A DNA stretch of 64,000 nt from NCBI GenBank assembly GCA_033763975.1, contig JANRJM010000006.1, forward strand, positions 62,001 to 126,000. The letters are read 5' to 3'. The DNA is from Planctomycetota bacterium (lineage in GTDB: Bacteria; Planctomycetota; Phycisphaerae; Phycisphaerales; UBA1924). Position numbers and translations under genes: made by a program. Numbering within the stretch: position 1 is the first letter of the stretch; each line of letters opens with the position of its first letter. The notes beneath the pieces are model-generated. The model was given only the letters and a program-made list of their open reading frames with translations. It was not told where the DNA came from and did not search any database. This document shows positions 8,493 through 16,920 of the stretch, one piece after another.

Positions 8493-10055
8493 GTGCCCCA
8501 GCACCAACCCCAACCCCAACCCGAGCTCATGCCCAAGGCCATGCCAGAGCCCCAGCCCGAGCCCATCCCGCACATGGCGCCCGAGGAGTTCCGGCGTCTG
8601 GGCGAGCGCCTGCTCGGCTGGATCGCCGACTACTGGACGCGCGTCGAGGGCTTGCCCGTCGCGTCGCGGGCCGCGCCCGGCGATGTGCTGCGCGCGCTCC
8701 CCGAGTTCCCGCCCGAAGCGGGCGAAGACCTGGCGGCGGCCTTGCTGGCCGATCTCGAGCGGATCGTGCTGCCGGGCCTCACGCACTGGCAGCACCCGAT
8801 GTTCTTCGGCTTCTTCCCCGCGAACATCTCCGCCCCGTCGGTGCTGGGCGAGTTGCTCTCCGCGGGGCTCGGCGTGCAGGGCATGCTGTGGGCGACGAGC
8901 CCGGCCTGCACCGAGCTCGAGATGCGCGCGCTCGACTGGCTCGGGCACGCGCTGGGCCTGCCCGACGCGTTTCTGTTCCGCGGGGGCGGCGGGGGCGTCA
9001 TCGACGGCACGGCGAGCGAGGCCGTCGTGAGCGCTATCACCGCGGCGCGGCACCGAGCGCTGCGGGCGCTCTCCGAGTCGTCCCGCCGCGACGCCGCCGG
9101 GCGCCTCACGCTGTACACGAGCACGCAGGCGCACTCGTCGATCGTGAAAGGCGCGATGGTGACGGGCCTGGCGCTCGACGCGGCCGATCGGGCGCGCGTC
9201 CGCCTCATCGACACCGATCCCGCCGGCGCGATGGACGCCGACGCGCTGGCCCGCGCGATCGACGCCGACCGCGCGGCCGGGCTCGTGCCGTTCTTCGTGT
9301 CCGCCACGCTCGGCACCACCGGCGCCACCGCCGTCGACCCGCTCGCGAGCATCGCCCGCGTGCTCGCCCGCCCGCCCGAACCCCGCCCCTGGCTGCACGT
9401 CGACGCGGCCCACGCCGGCGCGATGCTCGTCTGCCCGGAGTTCCGCTCGCCGGCGGCGGGTGTCGAGCACGCCGACTCGTTCACCTTCAACCCGCACAAG
9501 TGGCTCCTCACGAACTTCGACTGCAACTGCCTCTGGACGCGCGACCCGGCCTCGCTCACGGCGTCGCTCTCCATCGTGCCGGAGTATCTCCGCAACGCCG
9601 CGTCAGACGCTGGGAGCGTCGTCGATTATCGCGATTGGCACGTCCCGCTCGGGCGGCGCTTCCGCGCGCTCAAGCTGTGGCTCGTCATGCGCCACTACGG
9701 GCTCGCGGGGCTGCGTGCGTACATCCGCGAGCACGTGCGTCTGGCGGGGTTGGTCGAGTCCTGGGTGCGCATCGAGCCGCGCCTGGAACTCGCCGCCCCG
9801 CGCACGATGAACCTCGTCGTCTTCCGCCCGACGCCGCGCCCCGGCGAATCGCCCGGCGCCACCGACGCCCGCGCGCGGGCGCTGCTGGATCGTCTGAACG
9901 CGTCGGGCAAGATGTACCTGACGCACACGACGCTGCCGCCAGAGGTCGCGGACGGGCCGCCGCGCTTCGTGCTGCGCCTGTGCATCGGTGCCGTTTCGAC
10001 GCGCGAAGAGCACGTGCGCGAGGCGTGGCGGCTGATCCTCGACGCGCTGGAATAG
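8493..10055 (+). CDS. PLP-dependent aromatic-L-amino-acid decarboxylase family
   Basis: 520 aa from a GTG whose Shine-Dalgarno (GGAG) overlaps the end of pepF; later ATGs at 8529, 8541 and 8574 are alternatives, because residues 1-27 are a low-complexity Pro/Gln/Met stretch. Group II decarboxylase motifs: 'HPMFFGFFPANISAPSVLGEL', the H-V-D-A-A-H stretch 'LHVDAAHAGAML', and the PLP lysine K336 in 'FNPHKWLLTNFDC'. It decarboxylates aromatic amino acids (Trp, Tyr or Dopa type) to amines; which one is unknown. It lies immediately downstream of a peptidase, which could feed it free amino acids, but that is inference. Confidence 0.88.
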   Translation: MPQHQPQPQPELMPKAMPEPQPEPIPHMAPEEFRRLGERLLGWIADYWTRVEGLPVASRAAPGDVLRALPEFPPEAGEDLAAALLADLERIVLPGLTHWQHPMFFGFFPANISAPSVLGELLSAGLGVQGMLWATSPACTELEMRALDWLGHALGLPDAFLFRGGGGGVIDGTASEAVVSAITAARHRALRALSESSRRDAAGRLTLYTSTQAHSSIVKGAMVTGLALDAADRARVRLIDTDPAGAMDADALARAIDADRAAGLVPFFVSATLGTTGATAVDPLASIARVLARPPEPRPWLHVDAAHAGAMLVCPEFRSPAAGVEHADSFTFNPHKWLLTNFDCNCLWTRDPASLTASLSIVPEYLRNAASDAGSVVDYRDWHVPLGRRFRALKLWLVMRHYGLAGLRAYIREHVRLAGLVESWVRIEPRLELAAPRTMNLVVFRPTPRPGESPGATDARARALLDRLNASGKMYLTHTTLPPEVADGPPRFVLRLCIGAVSTREEHVREAWRLILDALE

Positions 10056-10079
10056 CACGCGCCGCGAGGCTGCATTCTC

Positions 10080-10143
10080 GCTGCCCCGCTGCCTTCGGTG
10101 CCCCGCTGCCTTCGAGTGCCTTCGAGTGCCTCGATGCCTGCCG
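10080..10143 (+). repeat. Short octamer-based array TGCCCCGC / TGCCTTCG
   Basis: The gap between two convergent genes holds TGCCCCGC TGCCTTCG twice, then TGCCTTCG, TGCCTCGA and partial copies, with 1-2 nt slips. The theme (8-nt unit, fixed core, variable tail) matches the arrays at 2172 and 12607 although the core sequence differs. Confidence 0.6.
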
Positions 10144-10186
10144 TGATGTTGCCCATAACTTTGCCCGCGCGTTCCGCGGCTGGGCG

Positions 10187-10816
10187 CTACGGCCCCGGCG
10201 TGTCCGCCGCCGCCTCGCGCTCGATGGCGCGTGCCAGCCGGGCTTCCAGGTATTCGTCGCGCGTGTACGGGATGCTCGTGCCCAGGCCGACGCCCCGGGC
10301 CACCAGCATCGGGTCCACCGTGTACGACGCCGTCTGCCATGTGCGGCTCGAAACCCGCAGGCCCGGGGCCTGCACGCGGTACACCGTCACCTCGACGCGA
10401 CCGCGCGTGGGCTCGGCGTCGGGCGAGTCGCCCTCGAACACCACGCGCACGCCCCGGCGCTGGCGGTTCAGCAGGTCCGACGTCTCCTGCCCCAGCGTCG
10501 TCTGCTCGGTGTCCCACGGCGCGGCGAGCCCGGGCGACGCCTTCTCGCGCGTCGTGATCACGCCCCCGGCCGCGTCGACGCGCTCGATCGTGAACCGCGC
10601 GTCGCGCAGCACACGCCGGGTCGCGTCGAAGGTCGCCGCGTACCGCCCCGGCTCGATGGCGAACTCGCCCGTGCCCTTCGCGCCGCAGCCGCCCGGCGCG
10701 CCCGCGAGCACCGCGCACAGGAGCGCTCCCAGCGCGGCGGCCCACCGAACGCCCCGGGGCGCTCCGCGCCGTGTCCCGCCCGCCCGACCAGCCGCCCATG
10801 CGCCGCGTTGCCGCAT
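10187..10816 (-). CDS. Predicted lipoprotein, unrecognised family
   Basis: 209 aa. An N-terminal basic and hydrophobic stretch ends in a lipobox-like 'GAPGGC' near residue 44, so it is probably outer- or inner-membrane anchored. The mature part ('GRYAATFDATRRVLRDARFTIERVDAAGGVITTREK') has the pattern of small alpha/beta lipoproteins in which a single domain follows the lipid anchor. No catalytic motif is recognised. The ATG at 10816 has a TACGCT box 6 nt upstream and no Shine-Dalgarno. It stands divergent from the FAD oxidoreductase (114 bp between the starts) and convergent with the decarboxylase. Confidence 0.65.
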   Translation of the reverse strand: MRQRGAWAAGRAGGTRRGAPRGVRWAAALGALLCAVLAGAPGGCGAKGTGEFAIEPGRYAATFDATRRVLRDARFTIERVDAAGGVITTREKASPGLAAPWDTEQTTLGQETSDLLNRQRRGVRVVFEGDSPDAEPTRGRVEVTVYRVQAPGLRVSSRTWQTASYTVDPMLVARGVGLGTSIPYTRDEYLEARLARAIEREAAADTPGP

Positions 10817-10822
10817 GGGCGA

Positions 10823-10828
10823 AGCGTA
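10823..10828 (-). promoter_or_regulatory. -10 box for leaderless lipoprotein mRNA
   Basis: On the minus strand TACGCT is followed by 6 nt and then the ATG at 10816. Confidence 0.45.
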
Positions 10829-10930
10829 CCGGGCCCGGACGCGGGACGCGCACGCGCCGGGGCGGTGCGGCACCTACCGTTGGCGTTCGGCGGGCCTCGC
10901 GGCGCGCCGCAGCGCTCCGATGGAGGACGA

Positions 10931-12601
10931 ATGGCCGACACTGCACCCGGACACGCCGGGCCCGACGCCCGCCAGCCCGCACACGCCCCGCGCGATCCCG
11001 GCCGGATCGTGATCATCGGCGCCGGCCCCACGGGGCTGGGCGCGGGCTACCGCCTGAAGGAGCTCGGGCACGCGAACTTCGAGATCTTCGAGCGTCACCC
11101 GTACGTGGGCGGGCTCGCGCACAGCTTCACCGACGACGCCGGGTTCACGTGGGACATCGGCGGGCACGTCATGTTCAGCCACTACACGTACTACGACCGC
11201 TGCTTCGAGCGCCTCATGGGCGAGGAGTTCACGCTCAACAACCGCGAGTCGTGGGTCCGCATGATGGACCGCTGGGTGCCCTACCCCTTCCAGAACAACG
11301 TGCGCTACCTCCCGCCCCAGGCGTGCTACGAGTGCCTGAGCGGGCTCATCAAGGCGCAGCACGGCAAGGGACGCGTGCCCTCCCCCGCCGCCGCGGCCAA
11401 CTTCGGCGAGTTCATCGACGCCGTTTTCGGCGAGGGCATCGCGAAGTACTTCATGCGCCCGTACAACTTCAAGGTCTGGGCCTACCCGCCCGAGCGCATG
11501 AACAAGCAGTGGATCGGCGAGCGCGTCGCGGTGCTCGACGTCGACCGCGCGCTCCGCAACGCCATCCTCGGCACCGACGACTTCGGCTGGGGCCCCAACA
11601 ACCAGTTCAAGTTCCCCCTGCGGGGCGGCACGGGCGAGTTCTACCGGCGGTTCGGCCCGGAACTGGGCCTCTCGCCCGACGGGCGCGAGACCCCCGCCTC
11701 GCACATCCGCCTGAACCGCGAGGTCGCGTCGATCGACCACGAGCGCCGGGAGGTCACGTTCCGCGACGGCACGCGCACGACGTACGACGCGCTGCTCACG
11801 ACCATGCCGCTCGACGTGCTCGTCGGCTCGGTCCTGCGCGGGGCGATCCCGGACCGGGTGCGCGCCGCCGCCGCGGGGCTGCTGCACTCGTCGGGCTACA
11901 TGGTGGGGATCGGGCTCAAGAGCCGCACGCCCGGGGGCGGCACGCCCAGCACCATGAGCTGGATGTACTTCCCCGAGGACAACTGCCCCTTCTACCGCGT
12001 GACATACCTCTCGAACTACTCGCCCTTCATGACGCCCGACAAGGCGAACTACTACTCGCTGCTGTGCGAAGTCTCGGAGAGCGAGGTCAAGCCCACGCCC
12101 GGCAACGCCGGGAAGAACCCCGACGCGGTGATCGAAGACGTCATCGGCGGGCTGGAGCGCGCCGGGCTGCTGGAGCCGGGCGAGCGCGCGAACATCGTGA
12201 GCCGCTGGTGCTACTACGCCGACTACTCGTACCCCACGCCCAGCGTCGAGCGCGACGCGATCCTGAGCGAGGTCATCCCGTGGCTGGAGTCCCGCGGCAT
12301 CTACTCGCGCGGGCGCTTTGGCATGTGGAAGTACGAGGTCGCCAACACCGACCACTCGCTCATGCAGGGTGTCGAGCTCGCCGACCGCCTGCTCCTGGGC
12401 CAGCCCGAGACGACCATCGGCATGGTCTACCGCGTGACCGACGACGGGCGCAACGCCGCGAGCCACGAACGCCCGGCGCACGCGGGCAGCGGCGAGAAGC
12501 GCCTCGCGCACGTCGAGGTGAAGCCCGCCCCCGCGGGTGATGTCGACGCCGGCGACGTGGGCGAAGACGAAGTGGGCATGACGGGCGGCGCGCGGAAGTA
12601 G
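10931..12601 (+). CDS. FAD-dependent amine-oxidase-type oxidoreductase (UDP-galactopyranose-mutase / protoporphyrinogen-oxidase-like)
   Basis: 556 aa; ATG preceded by GGAGG with 4-nt spacing. After a 24-residue Pro/Ala-rich leader comes the dinucleotide-binding motif 'IVIIGAGPTGLGAGYRL' and 'FEIFERHPYVGGLAHSF', then 'TWDIGGHVMFSHYTYYD', features shared by the NAD(P)-binding Rossmann amine oxidases used in sugar-nucleotide and polysaccharide pathways. 'AYPPERMNKQWIGERV' and the C-terminal 'GVELADRLLLGQPETTIGMV' complete the FAD fold. Substrate is unknown; similar proteins often sit in exopolysaccharide loci. The last 45 residues are a charged tail. No cofactor other than FAD is implied. Confidence 0.8.
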   Translation: MADTAPGHAGPDARQPAHAPRDPGRIVIIGAGPTGLGAGYRLKELGHANFEIFERHPYVGGLAHSFTDDAGFTWDIGGHVMFSHYTYYDRCFERLMGEEFTLNNRESWVRMMDRWVPYPFQNNVRYLPPQACYECLSGLIKAQHGKGRVPSPAAAANFGEFIDAVFGEGIAKYFMRPYNFKVWAYPPERMNKQWIGERVAVLDVDRALRNAILGTDDFGWGPNNQFKFPLRGGTGEFYRRFGPELGLSPDGRETPASHIRLNREVASIDHERREVTFRDGTRTTYDALLTTMPLDVLVGSVLRGAIPDRVRAAAAGLLHSSGYMVGIGLKSRTPGGGTPSTMSWMYFPEDNCPFYRVTYLSNYSPFMTPDKANYYSLLCEVSESEVKPTPGNAGKNPDAVIEDVIGGLERAGLLEPGERANIVSRWCYYADYSYPTPSVERDAILSEVIPWLESRGIYSRGRFGMWKYEVANTDHSLMQGVELADRLLLGQPETTIGMVYRVTDDGRNAASHERPAHAGSGEKRLAHVEVKPAPAGDVDAGDVGEDEVGMTGGARK

Positions 12602-12606
12602 GCAGG

Positions 12607-12840
12607 AGTTCCGGAGCAACGAAGTTCCGGAGTTCCGGAGTTCCGGAGTACAGAAGTTCCGGAGTGGGGAATGGCCGCGAACGGCCGGGTCGCGCCGGAC
12701 CTGTGCGGCTCCCACACTTCCGGACTCCGGAACCTGCGTCATGTCGGAACTTCTGCACGCCGTGACTTCGGAACTCCGTGACTTCGGAACTCCGTGACTC
12801 CGGAACTCCGGAACTTCGGAACTTCGGAACTTCGGAACCC
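12607..12840. repeat. Octanucleotide array in two opposed arms around TTCCGGAA
   Basis: Left arm: copies of AGTTCCGG interleaved with variants (AGCAACGA, AGTACAGA, AGTGGGGA). Right arm: copies of CGGAACTC and CGGAACTT interleaved with CGTGACTT. The right arm is roughly the reverse complement of the left, so the whole block forms a large imperfect inverted repeat with a 50-bp centre. The 27 bp at 12798-12824 recur exactly at 18905-18931 inside the dus gene. Confidence 0.8.
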
Positions 12841-12862
12841 CCGCACTTTCCCGCCAATGACA

Positions 12863-12890
12863 AAGGCCCGCCCCTTTCGGGACGGGCCTT
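12863..12890 (-). terminator. Hairpin terminator downstream of the porin
   Basis: On the minus strand AAGGCCCGTCCC-GAAA-GGGGCGGGCCTT forms a 12-bp stem with one G-U pair and a GAAA loop, 30 nt after the porin stop. Only a short T-run follows. Confidence 0.65.
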
Positions 12891-12919
12891 GCGAAGAACG
12901 ATCTGTTCAGATCAGGTCT

Positions 12920-14152
12920 TTACCAGATGACCTGGCCCTGGAAGGCGAAGGTGAACTCGCCCTCTTCGGAGTCGCCGAGGAACACGTGGCGGGTGTCGCC
13001 GATGATGCCCGACGAGCCGAAGACGTTGGTGGTGTCGTTGAAGGCGTAGCCGGCCTGGAAGGTGAAGCGGACGGCGTGCGACTCGGGGGAGAGGAAGTAG
13101 TGGACGCCGACGGTGCCGAAGTGGACGTCGGTGTCGCCGCCGAAGACGGAGTCGTCGAGGAAGATGCCGTCCCAGCGGCCGAAGAGCTCGACCTGGTCGG
13201 TCACGAAGAAGCCGGCGCTGACCTCGCCGCCGAAGTTGTCGAAGTCGGTCCCGCCGGCGGGGTCGATGTGCGTGCCGTACATCGCGGCGAAGATGTTCCA
13301 GCCCGCGCTCTTCCACTGGGCGTCGATGGTGTAGTCGATGACGTCGACGTCGGCGGTGCCGCCGGTCTCGCCGCCGGTCTGGTAGTTCACGCCCGCGCCG
13401 ATGAGCAGGCCGTCCTCGCTGGCGCTCTTCCAGGAGGAGAAGTAGTTCCAGGTGTTCCAGTCGGTGCCCATCGCCATGAACTCGACGCGGGCGTTGACGC
13501 CGAAGTCGGCCTCGGCGGCGCTGTTGAAGTCGGCGTTCTGCCCGCCGATGCCGTCGTGGAAGCCGAAGATCACGCGGAACTGCTCGGCGTTGTAGGCGAA
13601 CTGGGCACCCTGGACGTACCCGCTGGAGAACGCGGCGTAGGCGATGGAGCGGTCCATGGCCTGCTGGTACTCGCGGTCAACGAGCTGCACGCGGTGCAGG
13701 CCCAGGTTCTGCTGGCCCCACTTCACCGTGAAGCCGTTCTCGAAGTCGTACGCGCCCCAGGCCTCCTCGAGGGCGAACGTGCCGCCGCCGGGGTTCTCGT
13801 CGGAGAAGTTGCCCTGGATCTTGTACGAGAGGTTCTTGTCCCAGATCGTGCCGTGGAAGCGCAGACGCTGGACGGGCAGGTTGAAGCCCTGGGTGAAGTC
13901 GTCCTGATCGCCGACGGTGGAGTCGTCGCGGAACGAGAGGTTGAGACGCGTCGTCGTGGTCCCGCCGATGCGGAGCACGTTGTTGGCGCCGTCGCCGATC
14001 TCGAAGAACCCGTTCGTGTACCCGGCGACCGGGGCGAGCTGGCTCGTCCGGTTCGCCGCGTCGGCGCGCAGTTCGATCGCGTCCGTGCCCGCGAGGGCCA
14101 CGCTCGAGATCGCCGCACCAGCCATCGCCACCATCACCTTGGTCTGACTCAT
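12920..14152 (-). CDS. Outer-membrane porin, OprP/OprO-like
   Basis: 410 aa with a signal peptide (residues 1-22, 'VMVAMAGAAISSVALAG'). The mature protein is Gly/Asp/aromatic-rich with alternating beta-strand patterns ('RLRFHGTIWDKNLSYKIQGNFS', 'DVHFGTVGVHYFLSPESHAVRFTFQAGYAF') and ends in an aromatic residue (...QGQVIW), the usual signature of an outer-membrane barrel recognised by Bam. Similarity is to the phosphate-selective porin group; the actual solute is not readable. A strong Shine-Dalgarno (AAGGAG, 9-nt spacing) precedes the ATG. It is divergent from a PhoB/PhoR-like pair, which makes regulation by that system plausible, though no Pho box was found. Confidence 0.82.
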   Translation of the reverse strand: MSQTKVMVAMAGAAISSVALAGTDAIELRADAANRTSQLAPVAGYTNGFFEIGDGANNVLRIGGTTTTRLNLSFRDDSTVGDQDDFTQGFNLPVQRLRFHGTIWDKNLSYKIQGNFSDENPGGGTFALEEAWGAYDFENGFTVKWGQQNLGLHRVQLVDREYQQAMDRSIAYAAFSSGYVQGAQFAYNAEQFRVIFGFHDGIGGQNADFNSAAEADFGVNARVEFMAMGTDWNTWNYFSSWKSASEDGLLIGAGVNYQTGGETGGTADVDVIDYTIDAQWKSAGWNIFAAMYGTHIDPAGGTDFDNFGGEVSAGFFVTDQVELFGRWDGIFLDDSVFGGDTDVHFGTVGVHYFLSPESHAVRFTFQAGYAFNDTTNVFGSSGIIGDTRHVFLGDSEEGEFTFAFQGQVIW

Positions 14153-14384
14153 CTGTGTCAACTCCTTGAAAGGACCAACACCATCCCTGCAATCCGTTCC
14201 CGGCTTGGGCGATGCGGTCCAGCCGCCCGTCCGGCACACGGGGCGGCCACGAAGCCGTCCCGTCCTATCGCAGCCCGGAGCCGCGGGAATCCCGCGCCGC
14301 TCTCCGAACCGGGGCTTCGCGCCCCTGTGTGCCCGACCCGCCGGGGTCGGCGCTCTCCCCGAGGGCTCCGCCCCCGGCACGCTT

Positions 14385-14401
14385 CGGACCACCGTGGTCC
14401 G
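14385..14401. promoter_or_regulatory. Perfect dyad CGGACCAC-C-GTGGTCCG, possible operator
   Basis: Two 8-bp arms around one central base, lying in the predicted 5' leader of the porin about 235 bp before its start codon. It could bind a dimeric regulator or fold as RNA; which is unknown. Confidence 0.35.
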
Positions 14402-14542
14402 AGTACTCTCGTCTGCTGTGCGATCCTGCGTCCAAACTTCCAGCAAACCCTACTCAGCGCGGTTCGACCCGCCCACGAACTCGACCCCCGAACCTCACCA
14501 AACCCCGCGAGATCCGCCCGCGAACAGGCGACTTTGGGCCGG

Positions 14543-14571
14543 ACTATACCCCGCGTGATTAGCGACTGCAA
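14543..14571 (-). promoter_or_regulatory. Sigma70-like promoter reading toward the porin
   Basis: Minus-strand TTGCAG, 17-nt spacer, TATAGT. It would give the porin mRNA a leader of about 385 nt. Confidence 0.5.
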
Positions 14572-14785
14572 ACCGGGCCATTGACAATTTCGGTCCGTGA
14601 GTTATCGCGACACAAGTTTTCCACGCTTTCCCCTCCCCTCCACCTCCGACCCCAAAGCTTTACACAATCCAAGCGCCCGCCCGCTGGAAGACGCGTGAAG
14701 CGCTGTTTATTCTCGGGTACGAGGATTTACCGAACACACCATGAAGACGCAAGACCCGCTCTCATTTGAACTTAAGGACTTTGCG

Positions 14786-15526
14786 ATGTCCAACGCCCGC
14801 AAGCACGTCCTGGTTGTGGATGACGAGAAGGACCTCGTCGAACTCCTTACTTACAACCTCAAGCGCGCCGGATTCGACGTTTCCGCCGCTTTCACCGGCA
14901 GGCAGGCGCTCGAACGCATCGCCCTCGAACCCCCCGATCTGGTCATCCTCGACATCATGCTTCCCGAGCTCTCGGGCACGGAAGTCGCCAGCCGAATCCG
15001 CTCCAACCCCGCGACGGCCGCTCTGCCCATCGTCATGCTCACCGCCAAGAGCGAGGACGTCGACCAGATCGTCGGCCTCACGGTGGGCGCCGACGACTAC
15101 ATCGCCAAGCCGTTCGCCACGAAGGTCCTGCTGGCGCGCATCGACGCCGTGCTCCGCCGCGCCGGGCGCTCCGCGGGCGAGCAGCGCATCGTCTCGATGG
15201 GCGGGGTGACGATGAACCTCGAAACGCACGAAACGGTGATCGACGGCGAGCCCGCCAAGCTCACGCTCACCGAGTTCCGCCTGCTCAGCGCCCTCATCCA
15301 GGGCAACGGGCGGGTCCTCAGCCGCGCCGCACTCATGTCGCGCGCCATGGGCCCGGGCGTCACGGTCACCGAGCGCACGATCGACGTGCACGTGACGGCC
15401 ATCCGCAAAAAGCTGGGATCGCAGGCGAGCATCGTCAAGACCGTGCGCGGCGTGGGGTACCGGGCGACGCCCGACCTCGAAGCCGACGAAACCACCGGCG
15501 AGACGACGCAGGCCTCCGTCCCCTGA
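14786..15526 (+). CDS. PhoB-like response regulator (OmpR family)
   Basis: 246 aa. Receiver domain (residues 8-120): acidic pair D12-D13, phospho-acceptor D56 in 'LVILDIMLPELSG', K108 in 'IAKPF'. DNA-binding winged helix (residues 145-230) includes 'LTLTEFRLLSALIQGNGRVLSR' and 'ERTIDVHVTAIRKKLG', typical of PhoB/OmpR. The ATG at 14786 is chosen because AAGGA lies 8 nt upstream; an in-frame ATG at 14741 has no ribosome-binding site. It is followed after 26 bp by its sensor kinase. Probable targets include the divergent porin, by position only. Confidence 0.92.
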   Translation: MSNARKHVLVVDDEKDLVELLTYNLKRAGFDVSAAFTGRQALERIALEPPDLVILDIMLPELSGTEVASRIRSNPATAALPIVMLTAKSEDVDQIVGLTVGADDYIAKPFATKVLLARIDAVLRRAGRSAGEQRIVSMGGVTMNLETHETVIDGEPAKLTLTEFRLLSALIQGNGRVLSRAALMSRAMGPGVTVTERTIDVHVTAIRKKLGSQASIVKTVRGVGYRATPDLEADETTGETTQASVP

Positions 15527-15540
15527 CGCCCTCCGGGCCG

Positions 15541-15546
15541 TAGAGT
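15541..15546 (+). promoter_or_regulatory. -10 box for the histidine kinase
   Basis: TAGAGT sits 6 nt before the ATG at 15553, in the 26-bp gap after the response regulator; the kinase may be made both from the operon and from its own leaderless message. Confidence 0.35.
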
Positions 15547-15552
15547 GCACGC

Positions 15553-16920
15553 ATGACCGCCGAACACGCCGAGCCGATTCGGGCATGGCGCTACGGGCTG
15601 TTGCTGGCCCCGTGCGCGACGATGGCGGGGCTGGGGTTGGCGGGGGTCACGAGCCCTGCGGCGGTGGTCACCGGGGCGGCCGTCATCGGCGCGTGCGGGG
15701 TTGCGGCGCTCGTCGTCGGGCGGAGCGCCCAGCGCCCGGGCCAGGGGAGCGCGTCCGGACGCGAGCCCGATGGCGCCTCGGTCTCCGACGCCGCCCCCGC
15801 GCTGGGGCGCGACGAACTGCGTCGGGTGCTCGAGGGCGTGCCCAGCCCGGTCTTCGCGCTCGACCGCGCGGGCGTCGTGCTCGCGCACAACCCGTCGGCG
15901 CGCGAGTTCTTTTCCGATCGCCCCGGCCCACTGGTGGGGATGGCGCTCGAGGACCTGTTCACGCAGGCCGAGGTGCTCGGGCAGCATTCGGCCGCGTTGG
16001 CGGGCACCGCCCGCGCCGGGCAGATCCGCGTCACCACGCGCGAGGGCGTGCGGACGTTCCAGGTGCTGACGGCCCCGGCGCCGCCGGGCGCCAACGCGCA
16101 GAGCGGCGTCGCCGCGGTGCTCACGCTGCGCGACGTCACCGAACTCGCCACCGCCGTGCAGCTCAAGACCGATTTCGTGGCCAACGCCAGCCACGAACTG
16201 CGCACGCCCCTGTCGTCGATCCGGGTGGCGGTCGAGACGCTCGCGGACGGCGCGTGGGACGATCACGCGATGCGCGAGCGTCTCGCGCAGATGATCGGGC
16301 AGAACGTCGAGCGCCTGGAAGACATGGTCCGCGACCTGCTGGACCTCTCGCGTCTGGAATCTCCCGAGGCGCCGGTGCAGTCCGAGCCGGTGGACACCGA
16401 GGAGGTGTTCGACCACCTCCGCGAGATGTTCGCGGGCGAAGCCGCCGAACGCTCGCTGGAACTGGACTTCACCTTTGACGTGCAGGTCGCGCAGCTCCAG
16501 ACGGATCCGAAGCTGATCCACCTGATCCTCAAGAACCTGCTGGAGAACGCCGTGAAGTTCGCGTATGCGGGCACGACGGTGCGTCTGGTGGGGTCGCTGG
16601 TCCCGGGCCCGCCGGGACGTCGGGCGGGCGCGCGGTTCCGGGTCATCGACCGGGGGATCGGCATCCCCATGGCCAACCAGCACCGCGTCTTCGAGCGGTT
16701 CTATCAGGTAGACCCGGCGCGCTCGGGCGGGTCGCCCCGGCGGGGAACGGGGCTGGGCCTTGCGATCGTGAAGCACGCCGTCAAGGTGCTGGGCGGCACG
16801 ATCGGCGTGGAATCGGTCTGGAAGGAAGGCACGACGATGACGGTGGAACTGCCCGGCGTGGTCGAGCCCGCGCCCGGCCCTGGCGCGCCGGCGCCCGCGT
16901 CCGCCCAGCGCGACGCCTAG
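15553..16920 (+). CDS. PhoR-like membrane sensor histidine kinase
   Basis: 455 aa. Two N-terminal transmembrane helices (residues 14-57) with almost no periplasmic loop, then a PAS domain ('LRRVLEGVPSPVFALDRAGVVLAHNP', residues 90-200), the dimerisation/phosphoacceptor helix with H214 in 'ASHELRTPLSSIRVAVETL', and an HATPase domain with the N box 'KNLLENAVKFAY', 'DRGIGIP' and 'GTGLGLAIVKHAVKVLGG'. This order matches PhoR. It phosphorylates the response regulator encoded 26 bp upstream. The minimal periplasmic loop suggests the input is sensed in or near the membrane or through the PAS domain, as in PhoR. Its stop shares the palindrome CTAG with the convergent deacetylase gene. Confidence 0.92.
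   Translation: MTAEHAEPIRAWRYGLLLAPCATMAGLGLAGVTSPAAVVTGAAVIGACGVAALVVGRSAQRPGQGSASGREPDGASVSDAAPALGRDELRRVLEGVPSPVFALDRAGVVLAHNPSAREFFSDRPGPLVGMALEDLFTQAEVLGQHSAALAGTARAGQIRVTTREGVRTFQVLTAPAPPGANAQSGVAAVLTLRDVTELATAVQLKTDFVANASHELRTPLSSIRVAVETLADGAWDDHAMRERLAQMIGQNVERLEDMVRDLLDLSRLESPEAPVQSEPVDTEEVFDHLREMFAGEAAERSLELDFTFDVQVAQLQTDPKLIHLILKNLLENAVKFAYAGTTVRLVGSLVPGPPGRRAGARFRVIDRGIGIPMANQHRVFERFYQVDPARSGGSPRRGTGLGLAIVKHAVKVLGGTIGVESVWKEGTTMTVELPGVVEPAPGPGAPAPASAQRDA

Larger units (their letters stand above)
14153..14785. other. 633-bp intergenic control region between porin and response regulator
   Basis: The longest gene-free stretch of the window. It contains a minus-strand sigma70-like promoter (14543-14571), a perfect dyad (14385-14401) between that promoter and the porin start, an isolated TTGACA (14581) without a convincing -10, and a G+C-poorer 150 bp before the response regulator. 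Open frames here have no coding character. Confidence 0.6.

Noticed and set aside
14158-14571. 137-codon frame upstream of the porin
   Set aside because: No homology, no ribosome-binding site, and Arg/Gly/Ser composition of non-coding GC-rich DNA.
12794-14584. Long open frame antisense to the porin
   Set aside because: High-GC coding sequence leaves few stops in other frames; the minus frame has a signal peptide, Shine-Dalgarno, beta-barrel pattern and terminator, while this one has repetitive Val/Glu/Asp composition and starts inside a repeat array.
14660-14785. Pho box before the response regulator
   Set aside because: No pair of CTGTCAT-like direct repeats at 11-nt spacing was found.
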